Shown here: positions 26,145-34,934 of the stretch, piece after piece
Layout of the letters: each line of letters opens with the position of its first letter
How positions within the stretch are numbered: the first letter of the stretch is position 1
NCBI RefSeq assembly: GCF_003182275.1
Contig: NZ_QGTR01000004.1
Location: forward strand, 177,811-241,810
Origin: Hoeflea marina
GTDB lineage: Bacteria > Pseudomonadota > Alphaproteobacteria > Rhizobiales > Rhizobiaceae
DNA length: 64,000 bases
Direction of reading: 5' to 3'
Notes under the pieces: model-generated
Told to the model about the DNA's origin: nothing
What the model saw: only the letters and a program-made list of their open reading frames with translations
Databases searched by the model: none
Program-made: the position numbers and the translations under genes

Positions 26145-26951
26145 CTATTGGCCGGCAGCCGGCTGGAGCACGGTGAAGCCCTGCGCCTCGAAGCCCCTGC
26201 GCGCAGCCTCGCCCTGCAGAAAAGCGAGGAAATCCGCGGCCACGGGCTTCGCGGCCGCAGTCAGGGCCACGGGATAGATGATCGGCGGATGACTGTCTTC
26301 AGGGAAGGACGCCACCACCTTCACCTTCGGCTCGGCGGCCGCGTCGGTGGCATAGACCACGCCGAGCGGCGCCTCCCCGAGCGCCACCAGCGCCAGCGCG
26401 GCGCGAACGTTTTCGGCCTGCGCGGTGCGCCCGGCGACACTGTCCCAGACCCCGAGCGCCGTCAGCGCCGCCTTGCCGTATCTGCCTGCGGGCACCACCT
26501 CCACGTTGGCCATCGCCAGACGGCCTTCGCCCAGCGCGCCCGCCAGATCGAGGCCGGGCGCGATGTCGAGCGCCACGCTGCTGTCGGCGGGAGCGATCAG
26601 CACGATGCGGTTGCCGAGCAGCCTCGTGACGCTGCCGGCTCGAACCTGCTTGCGCTCGGCAAGATAGTCCATCCAGGCGAGATCGGCGGATATGAAGACG
26701 TCGGCAGGCGCCCCGGCCTCGATCTGCTTGGCGAGTGCCGAACTGCCGGCATAGGACATCACGGCGGTGTTACCGGTGCTGGCGGACCAGTCCCTGGCGA
26801 GCGGGTCGAGCGCGGTCTTCAGGCTGGCGGCGGCGAAGACCGTCACCCGCTCGCCGGCGCGCGCCGGATACAGTCCGGTCACGGTAGCCAGAACCAGCGC
26901 ACCGGCCAGCAGCACGCTCCTGCGCGATGTCGCCCCTTGGGAAAATGTCAT
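26145..26951 (-). CDS. modA: ModA, molybdate-binding periplasmic protein
   Basis: Substrate-binding protein of 268 residues. An N-terminal twin-arginine-like stretch (SRRSVLLAGALVLATVTGLYPARA) serves as signal peptide. The mature part shows the oxyanion pocket segments FAAASLKTALDPLA, MSYAGSSALAKQIEAGAPADVFISAD and PLGVVYATDA. A Mo-box dyad lies 28 bp upstream of the start codon. Confidence 0.93.
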   Translation of the reverse strand: MTFSQGATSRRSVLLAGALVLATVTGLYPARAGERVTVFAAASLKTALDPLARDWSASTGNTAVMSYAGSSALAKQIEAGAPADVFISADLAWMDYLAERKQVRAGSVTRLLGNRIVLIAPADSSVALDIAPGLDLAGALGEGRLAMANVEVVPAGRYGKAALTALGVWDSVAGRTAQAENVRAALALVALGEAPLGVVYATDAAAEPKVKVVASFPEDSHPPIIYPVALTAAAKPVAADFLAFLQGEAARRGFEAQGFTVLQPAAGQ

Positions 26952-26978
26952 CCCGCGCCTCCGCCATTTTCGGTTATC

Positions 26979-27000
26979 ACTATATACGATTGAATATAGT
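26979..27000. promoter_or_regulatory. Mo-box-like operator upstream of modA
   Basis: Inverted repeat ACTATAT-N8-ATATAGT, matching the CTATAT/ATATAG half-sites of ModE operators, just upstream of the modA ATG (26951). Confidence 0.75.
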
Positions 27001-27101
27001 TGTCAGCGCGGTGTCAATCGCCTCCGGCGCAGGGAGGTTCAACGGATCATGGCCTGTTCCTTGCTCACCCTCATTGACCACCATAGCCGAGCCGATATGG
27101 A

Positions 27102-28040
27102 TCAGGCCGGATCGCGCGGCTTGTAGAGCCATCCGAGCAGCACCGGTGTGAGATACATCGGCACCTGGTAGCACCCGACGAACAGCAGGATCGGGCCGGT
27201 GACCGAAGCCGGCAGCGCCGCCAGGAACAGCGCCACATTGCGGTTGCCGGCGATGATCGCCCAGGCGACCCGGGCCCCTTCGTGGCCGGCCCGTCCGAGC
27301 ATGAGAAATGTCGCCACCTGCAAGGAAAAGTTGATCGCGAAGGCCGCAAGCAGTGTGAGCAGGAACAACCCCGGCGTCGCGGTGATCGCCGGCCCCATCG
27401 CCGACATCAGCCCGATGACCAGCACCGCCATCAGCACGGCCGACACTCCGTCGATGACGGCGACGGTCTCACCGGACGGATGCGGGAAGAAGCGCTCGCG
27501 CACCGCGAAGGCGATGGCCGCCGAGCAGCCGATGAGCAGGAGCAGCCGGATCGAGGCCATGGCGATGGCGCCGACGGAGCCGAAGACCGGCCAGAGCATG
27601 AAGACGGGAACGATCGTCAGCGGCAGCAGGGCCACCCCGGCGATCATCAGCCTGAGCGCCGGTGCCGGGTCGTTGCCGGTCATGATGGTGAGATTGGGGC
27701 TTCCGGAGATCGACGGCGCCGCCGCCATCAGCACCAGCGCCGTCGGCAGCGGCCCGCTCCAGTCGAGCGCCAGGAAACAGCCGGCCAGCAGCAGCGGCAG
27801 CACCACCTGGTAGCCGGCCACCAGCCTGAGCGAGATGCGGATGTCGGCGAGACTGCCGCGCGCCGCACGCGGCCCGATCCTGAGTGCCGCCACGCCGAGC
27901 GTCAGGGCGACCAGTTCCGGCAGCACGCCGCGCACGATGCCGGCGAGGCCCGGGAACAGGATCCCCACGACCAGGCCGGCGATCAGCACGGTGCGCCCGT
28001 GGCGGGCGAGGAAGATGCAGGCCCGGCGCAGCGGGCGCAT
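27102..28040 (-). CDS. Multi-helix membrane protein, BASS-like
   Basis: A 312-residue protein with about nine or ten hydrophobic helices and no soluble domain. The layout (GILFPGLAGIVRG, helices with conserved prolines, an ITATPGLFLLTLLAAFAINFSLQ stretch and a final WAIIAGNRNVALFLAAL) resembles bile-acid/sodium symporter-like permeases, the last segment being close to the crossing motif of that fold. Substrate unknown. Its start codon shares a base with the stop of the TauE/SafE gene, so it is the last gene of the TPP/FAD/TRAP operon. Confidence 0.7.
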   Translation of the reverse strand: MRPLRRACIFLARHGRTVLIAGLVVGILFPGLAGIVRGVLPELVALTLGVAALRIGPRAARGSLADIRISLRLVAGYQVVLPLLLAGCFLALDWSGPLPTALVLMAAAPSISGSPNLTIMTGNDPAPALRLMIAGVALLPLTIVPVFMLWPVFGSVGAIAMASIRLLLLIGCSAAIAFAVRERFFPHPSGETVAVIDGVSAVLMAVLVIGLMSAMGPAITATPGLFLLTLLAAFAINFSLQVATFLMLGRAGHEGARVAWAIIAGNRNVALFLAALPASVTGPILLFVGCYQVPMYLTPVLLGWLYKPRDPA

Positions 28041-28783
28041 CAGGCCAGGCCCCGGATGATCAGGATTGCCGCAGCCACGCCGGAAATGGCCATCAGCGCC
28101 GACCGGAAGCGGCGGTCGAAACGGCCGCCGAGAAAGCGCGCGACCCAGATCCCGACAAGCATCGGCGGCACCATCGCCAGCGCCAGCCAGACATCATCGG
28201 GGCCGGCCCAGCCGCTGAGCGCAAGGCCGGAAAGCGAAAAGGCGCAGCCGAAGGCGAAGAAGGCCGCGAGCGTCGGGCGCGCCTCGCGCGGATTGTGGTC
28301 CTGGTAGATCATCGCCAGCGGCGGCGCGCCGACCGAGGTGATGGTGCCCATCAGGCCCGAAACCCAGCCCATCGCGACAAGGCTGACGCGCGAGAATTTG
28401 AGCCGCCAGCCGCCCATCGAGAGAACGACCGCGACCGCCACCATGATCCCGAACACCAGCATGAAGCCCTTGCGGTCGGTGAGTTGCGACAGCACATAGG
28501 TGCCGCTCGCCACGCCGATGAACCTGCCGGCCAGCCCGGTGCCCACCTCGGGCCAGCTGATCGCGTCGCGCTCGCGCCAGGCGCCCGCTCCGGCCGTCAC
28601 CATGCCGATCATCAGTGTCGGCACCGGCACCAGATGCGGATCGATCAGCGCCAGCAACGGAGCCGCGGTGAGCCCGAAGCCCATCCCCAGCCCGGCCTGC
28701 ACCACGCTTGCGGCGAGGACGATCACGAACGCCAGCACCAGCAGCAGAGGCTGGTCGATGAGGGGAAAAGTGTCGGGAATCAC
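28040..28783 (-). CDS. TauE/SafE family anion exporter
   Basis: A 247-residue membrane protein with about eight helices and the two-repeat layout of the TauE/SafE family (AASVVQAGLGMGFGLTAAPLLALIDP near the start, GWVSGLMGTITSVGAPPLAMIYQ in the middle). Characterised members export sulfite or sulfoacetate. The start is GTG at 28783, adjacent to the dctM stop, so it is translated with the TRAP genes. By family and context it may remove sulfite or another anion released by catabolism of the imported substrate; this is inference. Confidence 0.85.
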   Translation of the reverse strand: MIPDTFPLIDQPLLLVLAFVIVLAASVVQAGLGMGFGLTAAPLLALIDPHLVPVPTLMIGMVTAGAGAWRERDAISWPEVGTGLAGRFIGVASGTYVLSQLTDRKGFMLVFGIMVAVAVVLSMGGWRLKFSRVSLVAMGWVSGLMGTITSVGAPPLAMIYQDHNPREARPTLAAFFAFGCAFSLSGLALSGWAGPDDVWLALAMVPPMLVGIWVARFLGGRFDRRFRSALMAISGVAAAILIIRGLA

Positions 28784-30097
28784 TTAGCCTCCGGGCCTGA
28801 GCCGCATGTTCTCGGGCAGCCACGTGGCAAGGTCGGGAAACGCGATCAGGACGAACACCATCAGCACCATGATGAGGAACATCGGAAAGGCCGCCCTGGC
28901 GATGAAATTCATCTCGTGCCCGGTCATTCCCTGCAGCACGAAGAGGTTGAAACCGATCGGCGGTGTGATCTGCGCCATCTCGATGACGACGACGATGAAG
29001 ATGCCGAACCAGATGAAATCGATGCCGGCCTGGCGGATCATCGGTTCGACCACCGCGATCGTCAGCACCACCGACGAGATACCATCCAGGAAACAGCCGA
29101 TGACGATGTAGAACACCAGGAGCGCCATCAGCAGTTCGAACCTGCTCAGTCCCAGCGATCCGATCCATTCCGCCAGCGCCCGCGGCAGTCCGGTGAAGCC
29201 CATCGACAGCGACAGGAACGAGGCGCCGGCGAGAATGAGCGCGATCATCGCCGAGGTGCGCATTGCGCCCATCAGGCTCTCGCCCATGGTCGACAGCGAC
29301 AAGGATCCCTGCGCCAGCGCCAGCGCCATCGAGCCGAGCACGCCGAAGGCCGCGGCCTCCGTGGCGGTGGCAAATCCCAGATACATCGAGCCGATCACCA
29401 GCAGGATCAGCAGCATCACCGGGATGAGAAAGCGCGAATTGACGACCTTCTCGCGCAGGCTCATCACCGGCTCGGGGTCGGGATTGTAGGCCTTCGAGAC
29501 CTTGGAGATGATGGCGACATAGGCCATGAACATCGCCGCCAGCACCAGTCCGGGCAGGATGCCGGCGATGAACAGCTTGGTGATGGATTCATTGATCGTG
29601 ACGCCATAGACGATCAGCGTCAGCGAGGGCGGAATCATCAGGCCCAGGGTGGCTGCGCCCGCCAGCGTGCCGATGACCAAGTGTTCGGGATAGTTGCGGC
29701 GGCGAAGTTCGGGGATCGACATCTTGCCGACCGTGGTCAGCGTCGCCGCCGACGAGCCGGAGACGGCGGCAAACACCGTGCAGCCCACCACATTGGTGTG
29801 CAGAAGCCCGCCGGGCAGCCGCGCCATCCACGGTGACAGGCCGCGGAACATGTCTTCCGACAACCGCGTCCGGAACAGGATCTCGCCCATCCAGATGAAC
29901 AGCGGCAGCGCTGTCAGCGACCACGACGAGGCGGAGCGCCAGATGATGGTCATCATCGCGTCACCCGCGGGCCTGAGCGTGAACAGCTCCATGCCGAGCC
30001 AGGCAACGCCCAGCAGAGCCAACCCGACCCAGACGCCGGTGCCGAGCAGCAGGAAGAGCACGAACAGGAAGACGACGATAGGCGCGATCTCAGCCAT
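28784..30097 (-). CDS. dctM: TRAP transporter large permease (DctM)
   Basis: Main membrane subunit of a TRAP importer, 437 residues, about twelve helices. Family motifs include NVVGCTVFAAVSGSSAATLTTVG, a TLGLMIPPSLTLIVYG segment and an ITPPIGFNLFVLQG segment near the C-terminus. ATG 30097 was chosen; the longer open frame overlaps dctQ. It lies 11 bp downstream of dctQ and abuts the TauE/SafE gene. Confidence 0.93.
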   Translation of the reverse strand: MAEIAPIVVFLFVLFLLLGTGVWVGLALLGVAWLGMELFTLRPAGDAMMTIIWRSASSWSLTALPLFIWMGEILFRTRLSEDMFRGLSPWMARLPGGLLHTNVVGCTVFAAVSGSSAATLTTVGKMSIPELRRRNYPEHLVIGTLAGAATLGLMIPPSLTLIVYGVTINESITKLFIAGILPGLVLAAMFMAYVAIISKVSKAYNPDPEPVMSLREKVVNSRFLIPVMLLILLVIGSMYLGFATATEAAAFGVLGSMALALAQGSLSLSTMGESLMGAMRTSAMIALILAGASFLSLSMGFTGLPRALAEWIGSLGLSRFELLMALLVFYIVIGCFLDGISSVVLTIAVVEPMIRQAGIDFIWFGIFIVVVIEMAQITPPIGFNLFVLQGMTGHEMNFIARAAFPMFLIMVLMVFVLIAFPDLATWLPENMRLRPGG

Positions 30098-30108
30098 GGT
30101 CTCCGCCC

Positions 30109-30648
30109 CTATTCCGCATGGCTCTGGCCGACGATGTCGGAGCCGATATTGTCTCGCCGGGTGATCAGCAGGCTGAGAAGATTGTCGAGGAAGGCGATGA
30201 ACAGCAGCACCGCGCCCGCCGCCATCGGGATCTGCACGATCCACAGCGGCGTCGCGTCCTGTCCCTGGCTGATGTCGTTGAGCTTGCGCGACCAGTAGAC
30301 CATCTTGACGGAATAGAAGGCGAGATAGCCGGTCGCAGCCACGGCGACGGCCATGCACCAGACCTCGCCCCAGAACCGGTTCCGGCCGAGCGCCGCCAGG
30401 AGCAGGCTGACCCGGATGTGCGAACCGGAATTGAGCGCGTGCGCAAAGCCCAGGAACGAGGCCGACGCCATCAGGTAGCCCGCATATTCCGAGGAGCCGG
30501 GAAAGGCGGTCGACGACCACCGCGCCACCATCTGGGCGACGATGACGATCAGCAGCGCCACCAGACAGGCGGCTGCGACATAGCCGGCGGCATTGTAGGC
30601 CGCGTCGAGAATGCGGCGCGCCGGATGGCGCAATGGATCGGTTGTCAT
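30109..30648 (-). CDS. dctQ: TRAP transporter small permease (DctQ)
   Basis: Four-helix small subunit of the TRAP importer, 179 residues (YVAAACLVALLIVIVAQMVARW, SEYAGYLMASASFLGFAHALNSGSHIRV, then two more helices). It sits between dctP and dctM on the same strand. ATG 30648 gives the normal N-terminus. Confidence 0.92.
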   Translation of the reverse strand: MTTDPLRHPARRILDAAYNAAGYVAAACLVALLIVIVAQMVARWSSTAFPGSSEYAGYLMASASFLGFAHALNSGSHIRVSLLLAALGRNRFWGEVWCMAVAVAATGYLAFYSVKMVYWSRKLNDISQGQDATPLWIVQIPMAAGAVLLFIAFLDNLLSLLITRRDNIGSDIVGQSHAE

Positions 30649-30711
30649 GCGGGCCCCGCTGGATGTGAGCCGGTGCGGCGAGAACCGCCGCACCGCTGTC
30701 GGCAGGGTTTG

Positions 30712-31686
30712 TTACGGTGCCTTGTAGGCGTCGATGATGGCCTTGCCCTTGTCTCCGGCGTTCTTCAGCCATTCGTCCGTCATGGTGGTACCGAAGGCGG
30801 CGAGATCGGCCTTGAACTGGTCGGACGGTCCGGCAACGGTCATGCCGTTCTCGGCCAGGGTCTTGAGATAGCCGGCGGTCAGGTCCTGCGCCTTGGCAGC
30901 GCCGTCGCTGGCGGCCTTGGCGCCACAATCCATCAGTGCCGCCTTGGAGGCATCGTCAAGCCCTTCAAAGGCGTCCTTGTTGACCATCACCGCGTTGCGG
31001 GGCAGCCACGCCTGGACGTCGTAGAAATGCGTCAGGCTTTCCCAGACCTTGGAATCGACTCCTGTCGAGCCCGACGAGATGAACGATTCGGCGACACCCG
31101 TGGCAAGCGCCTGGCTGAGGTCTGCTGCCTCGATCTGCACCGGCACCATGCCGGCAAGTTCGGCGATGCGCGCGGTCGCCGCATTGTAGGCGCGGAACTT
31201 GATGCCTGCGAGGTCGGCGGCGGAGTTGACCTCCTTCTTGAAGTAGAAGCCCTGCGGCGGCCACGGCACGGTGTAGACCAGCACCAGGTTCTGCTCTTCG
31301 AGCGCGGCGTTGACCGCGTCCTTGGCGGCGTTCCACAGCTTGTCGCTGTCGGCGAACGAGGTGGCGAGGAAGGGAATCGAATCGACGCCGAAGAGCGGGT
31401 TTTCATTGGCGTGGGCCGACAGCAGCCGCTCGCCGATGGGAGCCTGGCCGGTCTGTACGGCGCGCTTGATGTCGTTGCCGGCAAACAGCGACCCGCCCGG
31501 ATGGGTGACGATCTCCAGCTTGCCGCCGGTGGCGTCGGTGACGCATTTGGCGAACGCCGCGGCATTCTCGGAATGATAGTTGGTGGCCGGATAGGCCATG
31601 GGCATGTCCCACTTTTCCGCCAGGGCGGCGGTTGCGAAGGACGTCGCCAGCAGCGTGCCGGCAAGAAGTCTGGTCAGATGCGTCAT
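30712..31686 (-). CDS. dctP: TRAP transporter solute-binding protein (DctP)
   Basis: Periplasmic binding protein of 324 residues: signal peptide to about residue 23 (ALAEK), then the DctP fold with HPGGSLFAGNDIKRAVQTGQ, the conserved arginine stretch AGIKFRAYNAATARIAELAG and a C-terminal QALATGVAESFISSGSTGVDSKVWE ligand-lining segment. The double start ATGACCATG has GGGGA six bases before the second ATG (31686), the start taken here. Substrate unknown; neighbours suggest an amino or sulfonated organic acid. Confidence 0.92.
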   Translation of the reverse strand: MTHLTRLLAGTLLATSFATAALAEKWDMPMAYPATNYHSENAAAFAKCVTDATGGKLEIVTHPGGSLFAGNDIKRAVQTGQAPIGERLLSAHANENPLFGVDSIPFLATSFADSDKLWNAAKDAVNAALEEQNLVLVYTVPWPPQGFYFKKEVNSAADLAGIKFRAYNAATARIAELAGMVPVQIEAADLSQALATGVAESFISSGSTGVDSKVWESLTHFYDVQAWLPRNAVMVNKDAFEGLDDASKAALMDCGAKAASDGAAKAQDLTAGYLKTLAENGMTVAGPSDQFKADLAAFGTTMTDEWLKNAGDKGKAIIDAYKAP

Positions 31687-31709
31687 GGTCATTCCCCTTT
31701 TGGTTTTCC

Positions 31710-32975
31710 CTATTGGAAGCGCAAAGGCGCATAGGGTGCAACATCTAAATTCGGCCGTTGCCCGGATATCATCTGCGCTAGCAAGCGTCCGGTCTTCGGA
31801 CCAGCCGTCATTCCGACGTGATGATGCCCGAATCCGACATAGGCGCCCTCCGCTCCAGGCACCGGACCAATGAGCGGAATTGAGTCCGATGGCGCCGGTC
31901 GGTGCCCCATCCACTCCCGCGCATATCTCCAGGTCAGGCCGGGAAAGGCCTGCCGCGCCCCCTTCATCAGCAGGTCCAGCGGCGGTCGCGATGCGGGCGC
32001 CTCCAGTCCGCCGAACTCGACGATGCCGGCAAGCCGCAACCGGCCCTGCATCGGCGTGGCGACGAATTTTCCGCTGACCACCATCACCGGCGCGCCGAGC
32101 TGCATGCTCGGTTCCCAGAGTTCGAGGTGATAGCCGCGTTCGCTTTCCAGCGGCACCTTCAGACCGAGCCTGGCCGCAAGCGGCACCGACCAGGCGCCGC
32201 AGGCGATGACCACCGCGTCGCAGCCGATGGTCTCGCCGCCGGCGCGCACCCCGGTCACCCGCCCTTCCTCCCGCACGATGTCCGTGGCGGCGGCGATGCG
32301 CAATTCGCCGCCCGAGGCCAGGGCATGGTCGGCAAGCGCCCTCACATAGGCCTCCGGGTCGGTGATCATGCCGTGACCGTCAAGGCTCGCGGCAAAGCCG
32401 ATGCCGGGCGACAGCATCGGCTCGACCGCACGCAGGGCATCGCCCTCGAGTTCGTCCCAGACAAAACCGTGCGCCTTGCGTATCGACCAGCCGAATCGGT
32501 CTGCCTCGAAGGCGGCGCGGTCACGGTAGAGGAACCGGTAGGGGCACGGCACGATGAAGCCCTCCGCTCCGGTACCTGCGGCGAGCGCCTGGTGATCGGC
32601 CAGCGAATCGCCGGTCAATCCGTGCAGCGCCGTGGCGATGCGGTTGACGTCCGCCGCGTTGGCATGCGCCATGTAGCGCATCAGCCACGGCAGCAGCCGC
32701 GGCAGATAGCCCCATTTCAGGAACAGCGGCTGGTCGGCATCGAGCAGCATCCGCGGCGCCTTGCCGAGGAGCCCCGGCACCGTCACAGGGATGATCGAGG
32801 CCGAGGCCAGCACGCCGCCATTGCCCTGGCTGGCGCCGGCGGCGACACCGGTCTTGTCGATGAGGATGACGCGGTGGCCCTGCCGCTGCAGCCAGATGGC
32901 GGTCGACACGCCGATGATGCCCGCGCCGATGATGGCGATGCGTCGTGGTTCGAAGGGTCCGCCCGGTCCGCTCAT
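31710..32975 (-). CDS. FAD-dependent amino acid/amine oxidoreductase (DadA-like)
   Basis: A 421-residue flavoprotein of the DAO/DadA family. The N-terminal dinucleotide motif is IIGAGIIGVSTAIWL; CDAVVIACGAWSVPLAARLG is the second FAD-contact strand, and the C-terminal YVGFGHHHVGMTAGPKTGRLLAQMISG closes the flavin site. By family it oxidises an amine or D-amino acid to an imine or 2-oxo acid, passing electrons to the membrane. It lies between a TPP-enzyme gene and the dctP gene (23 bp apart). Confidence 0.87.
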   Translation of the reverse strand: MSGPGGPFEPRRIAIIGAGIIGVSTAIWLQRQGHRVILIDKTGVAAGASQGNGGVLASASIIPVTVPGLLGKAPRMLLDADQPLFLKWGYLPRLLPWLMRYMAHANAADVNRIATALHGLTGDSLADHQALAAGTGAEGFIVPCPYRFLYRDRAAFEADRFGWSIRKAHGFVWDELEGDALRAVEPMLSPGIGFAASLDGHGMITDPEAYVRALADHALASGGELRIAAATDIVREEGRVTGVRAGGETIGCDAVVIACGAWSVPLAARLGLKVPLESERGYHLELWEPSMQLGAPVMVVSGKFVATPMQGRLRLAGIVEFGGLEAPASRPPLDLLMKGARQAFPGLTWRYAREWMGHRPAPSDSIPLIGPVPGAEGAYVGFGHHHVGMTAGPKTGRLLAQMISGQRPNLDVAPYAPLRFQ

Positions 32976-33093
32976 GGCTCCGATCCCGCCCTGGCGGCCG
33001 TATCCGGCGACCCCGGACTTTCGCAGCGTCGGAGATCCGTGGCCATGGGGTCAGGCGATCGCTGCCCCGGCAGATCTGTGCGCAGGTGTCCGA

Positions 33094-34794
33094 TCACGCC
33101 ACCCATTCGCTGACCGGGGCTTCCGCATCGTTGAGCGGCTGGGCGATGATGTCGACCAGCGTCGGGCCGTCATGGGCCAGCGCCTCGCGCAGCACGCCCT
33201 CAAGCTTGTCCGGGTCCTCCACCCTCCAGGACTTGACGCCGAAGGCGGCGGCGACGGCGGCATGGTCGGTGCGGTTGAAGTCGACATTGTGGAACCGGCC
33301 GCCGAAACCGGTCTTCTGTCCGGCCTTGATCCACCCGAAGGTCGCATTCGAGAACACGATCGAGGTGATCGGCATCTTGTAGCGGACGATGGTTTCCAGC
33401 TCGCCGCAGCAGAAACCGAAGGAGCCGTCGCCCATCACCGCCACCGTCTTCACCGACGGACGGCCCAGATGCGCGCCCATGGAGGCGGCGAGCGCATAGC
33501 CGAGCGCGCCATGGGCCCGGTTGGTGATGAACTGCCGCCCGGGCATGCGCCAGCGGTAGTGGGCGGAGAAATACGGGCATGGTGTGCCGGGATCGGCCAC
33601 CACCACGGCATCGTCGTCAAGCAGCCGCGACAGGGTCTCGATCACCCGCTCCGGCTTGATCGGCAGCTCTGGAGAGCGTGCCAGCGGCAGGAAATTCCGC
33701 AGTTTCAGCGCCCAGGCCGCCTTGGCCCTGGCCTCGCCGCCATGCGAGACCGCCACGCCGCGCGCCTCGATGGCATCGCCCAGCGCCTTGAGCGCGGACG
33801 CCGCATCGGCGGCGATGGCCACGTCCGTCGGGAAATTGGCGCCGATGACCTCGCTGTCGCTGTCGATGTGGATGACGCGCACGCCCGGGCCCGGCACCCG
33901 CCAGCGCTCGGTGGTGACCGACCCGGCACGGCAGCCGATGAAGAGGACCAGGTCCGCCTCCTCGACCACCGCCCGGGTTGACGCCACTCCGCCGTTCGAA
34001 CCGACGACGCCGACGGCGTGCGGATCGGTCTCCGCGATCGCCCCCTGCCCCGACACCGTGGTGGCGACCGGCAGGTCGATCAGCCGCGCAAGCCACGCCA
34101 GCGCCGGCTCGGCGCCGGAAATCACCACGCCGCCACCGCAGATGGCCACCGCCCGCCGCGCCTCGACCAGCGCGTCCGCCGCCCTCTCGATATCGGCCTC
34201 GACGGCGCCCGGCCGGTCGGCCGGGTAGCTGGCATGGCGGTCGTCGGCCCAGATTTCGGCGCCGTCGACCGCATTCTTCTGGGTGTCGAAGGGCAGCGCC
34301 AGATGCGCCGATCCCGGCCGCCCGGTGGTCATGGCCCGGAAGGCCGCGCGGACCTGCGCCGGCAGCCTGGTCGCGTCGTCGAGCGATGCGTTCCACTTGG
34401 TCACCGGCCGGAACAGGCTGACCTGGTCAAGTTCGGTCAGCGGATAGCGGCCGCGTGACCTGGTCGAGACATCGGAGGTGATCGCGAGCACGGGAACGGA
34501 GCTCTCGTTGGCCTCCACCAGGGCCGGAAGGATGTAGGTGGCGCCGCCGCCCGACGGGCCCTCGCAGACGCCGGGCCTGCCGGTCACCCGCGCATAGCCG
34601 TCGGCCATGTAGCCGGCATGCCGCTCGTCACGGGTGAGCACATGGGTGATGGAATGGTCGAGCCGTGCCATGGCGTCGTAGAAGGGCAGCGTGGTGTCGC
34701 CGCAAAGGCCGAAGATATGGCTGACCTTGTGGGCCTCGAGCATGCGGACCAGCGCCTCCGCGCCGGTCATCTGATTGTGTCCGCTTGCGGGCAT
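33094..34794 (-). CDS. Thiamine-diphosphate enzyme, acetolactate-synthase-like
   Basis: A 566-residue three-domain TPP enzyme: PYR domain (TGAEALVRMLEAHKVSHIFGLCG, catalytic glutamate in LTRDERHAGYMADGYARVTG), a central domain with PVATTVSGQGAIAE, and a PP domain with the GDG...N cofactor motif (GDGSFGFCCGELETIV ... NATFGWIK). It belongs to the IlvB/decarboxylase family, but the substrate is not identifiable; it is not a clear match to sulfoacetaldehyde acetyltransferase. It heads the operon with the FAD oxidase, TRAP and exporter genes, which suggests decarboxylation of a 2-oxo acid. ATG 34794 preferred over upstream codons. Confidence 0.85.
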   Translation of the reverse strand: MPASGHNQMTGAEALVRMLEAHKVSHIFGLCGDTTLPFYDAMARLDHSITHVLTRDERHAGYMADGYARVTGRPGVCEGPSGGGATYILPALVEANESSVPVLAITSDVSTRSRGRYPLTELDQVSLFRPVTKWNASLDDATRLPAQVRAAFRAMTTGRPGSAHLALPFDTQKNAVDGAEIWADDRHASYPADRPGAVEADIERAADALVEARRAVAICGGGVVISGAEPALAWLARLIDLPVATTVSGQGAIAETDPHAVGVVGSNGGVASTRAVVEEADLVLFIGCRAGSVTTERWRVPGPGVRVIHIDSDSEVIGANFPTDVAIAADAASALKALGDAIEARGVAVSHGGEARAKAAWALKLRNFLPLARSPELPIKPERVIETLSRLLDDDAVVVADPGTPCPYFSAHYRWRMPGRQFITNRAHGALGYALAASMGAHLGRPSVKTVAVMGDGSFGFCCGELETIVRYKMPITSIVFSNATFGWIKAGQKTGFGGRFHNVDFNRTDHAAVAAAFGVKSWRVEDPDKLEGVLREALAHDGPTLVDIIAQPLNDAEAPVSEWVA

Positions 34795-34850
34795 CGGCAA
34801 CTTTCGGTTGGAGGCGTCGGGCAACCCCCGGCCTCTGGCTGCATTCACAA

Positions 34851-34860
34851 TTGTATACAG
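34851..34860. promoter_or_regulatory. Candidate GntR operator
   Basis: TTGTATACAG contains the perfect palindrome TGTATACA, of the kind bound by FCD-type GntR regulators. It lies in the divergent region between the TPP-enzyme and GntR genes. Confidence 0.55.
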
Positions 34861-34934
34861 GCTGGAATGTTGCGAAGTTCAAACCCGTGTGTCAAGACGA
34901 AACCCATAAACCGCAAGAGGATCGCATCGGATTC

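Noticed and set aside
27884-29836. A 650-codon plus-strand frame across the TauE/SafE and dctM genes.
   Set aside because: Antisense shadow of two clear membrane-protein genes; no ribosome site or motif.
33094-34794. Calling the TPP enzyme sulfoacetaldehyde acetyltransferase (Xsc) because of the TauE/SafE and TRAP neighbours.
   Set aside because: The N-terminal and cofactor-domain sequences are generic IlvB-type and do not match the Xsc pattern I know; no phosphotransacetylase gene is present.
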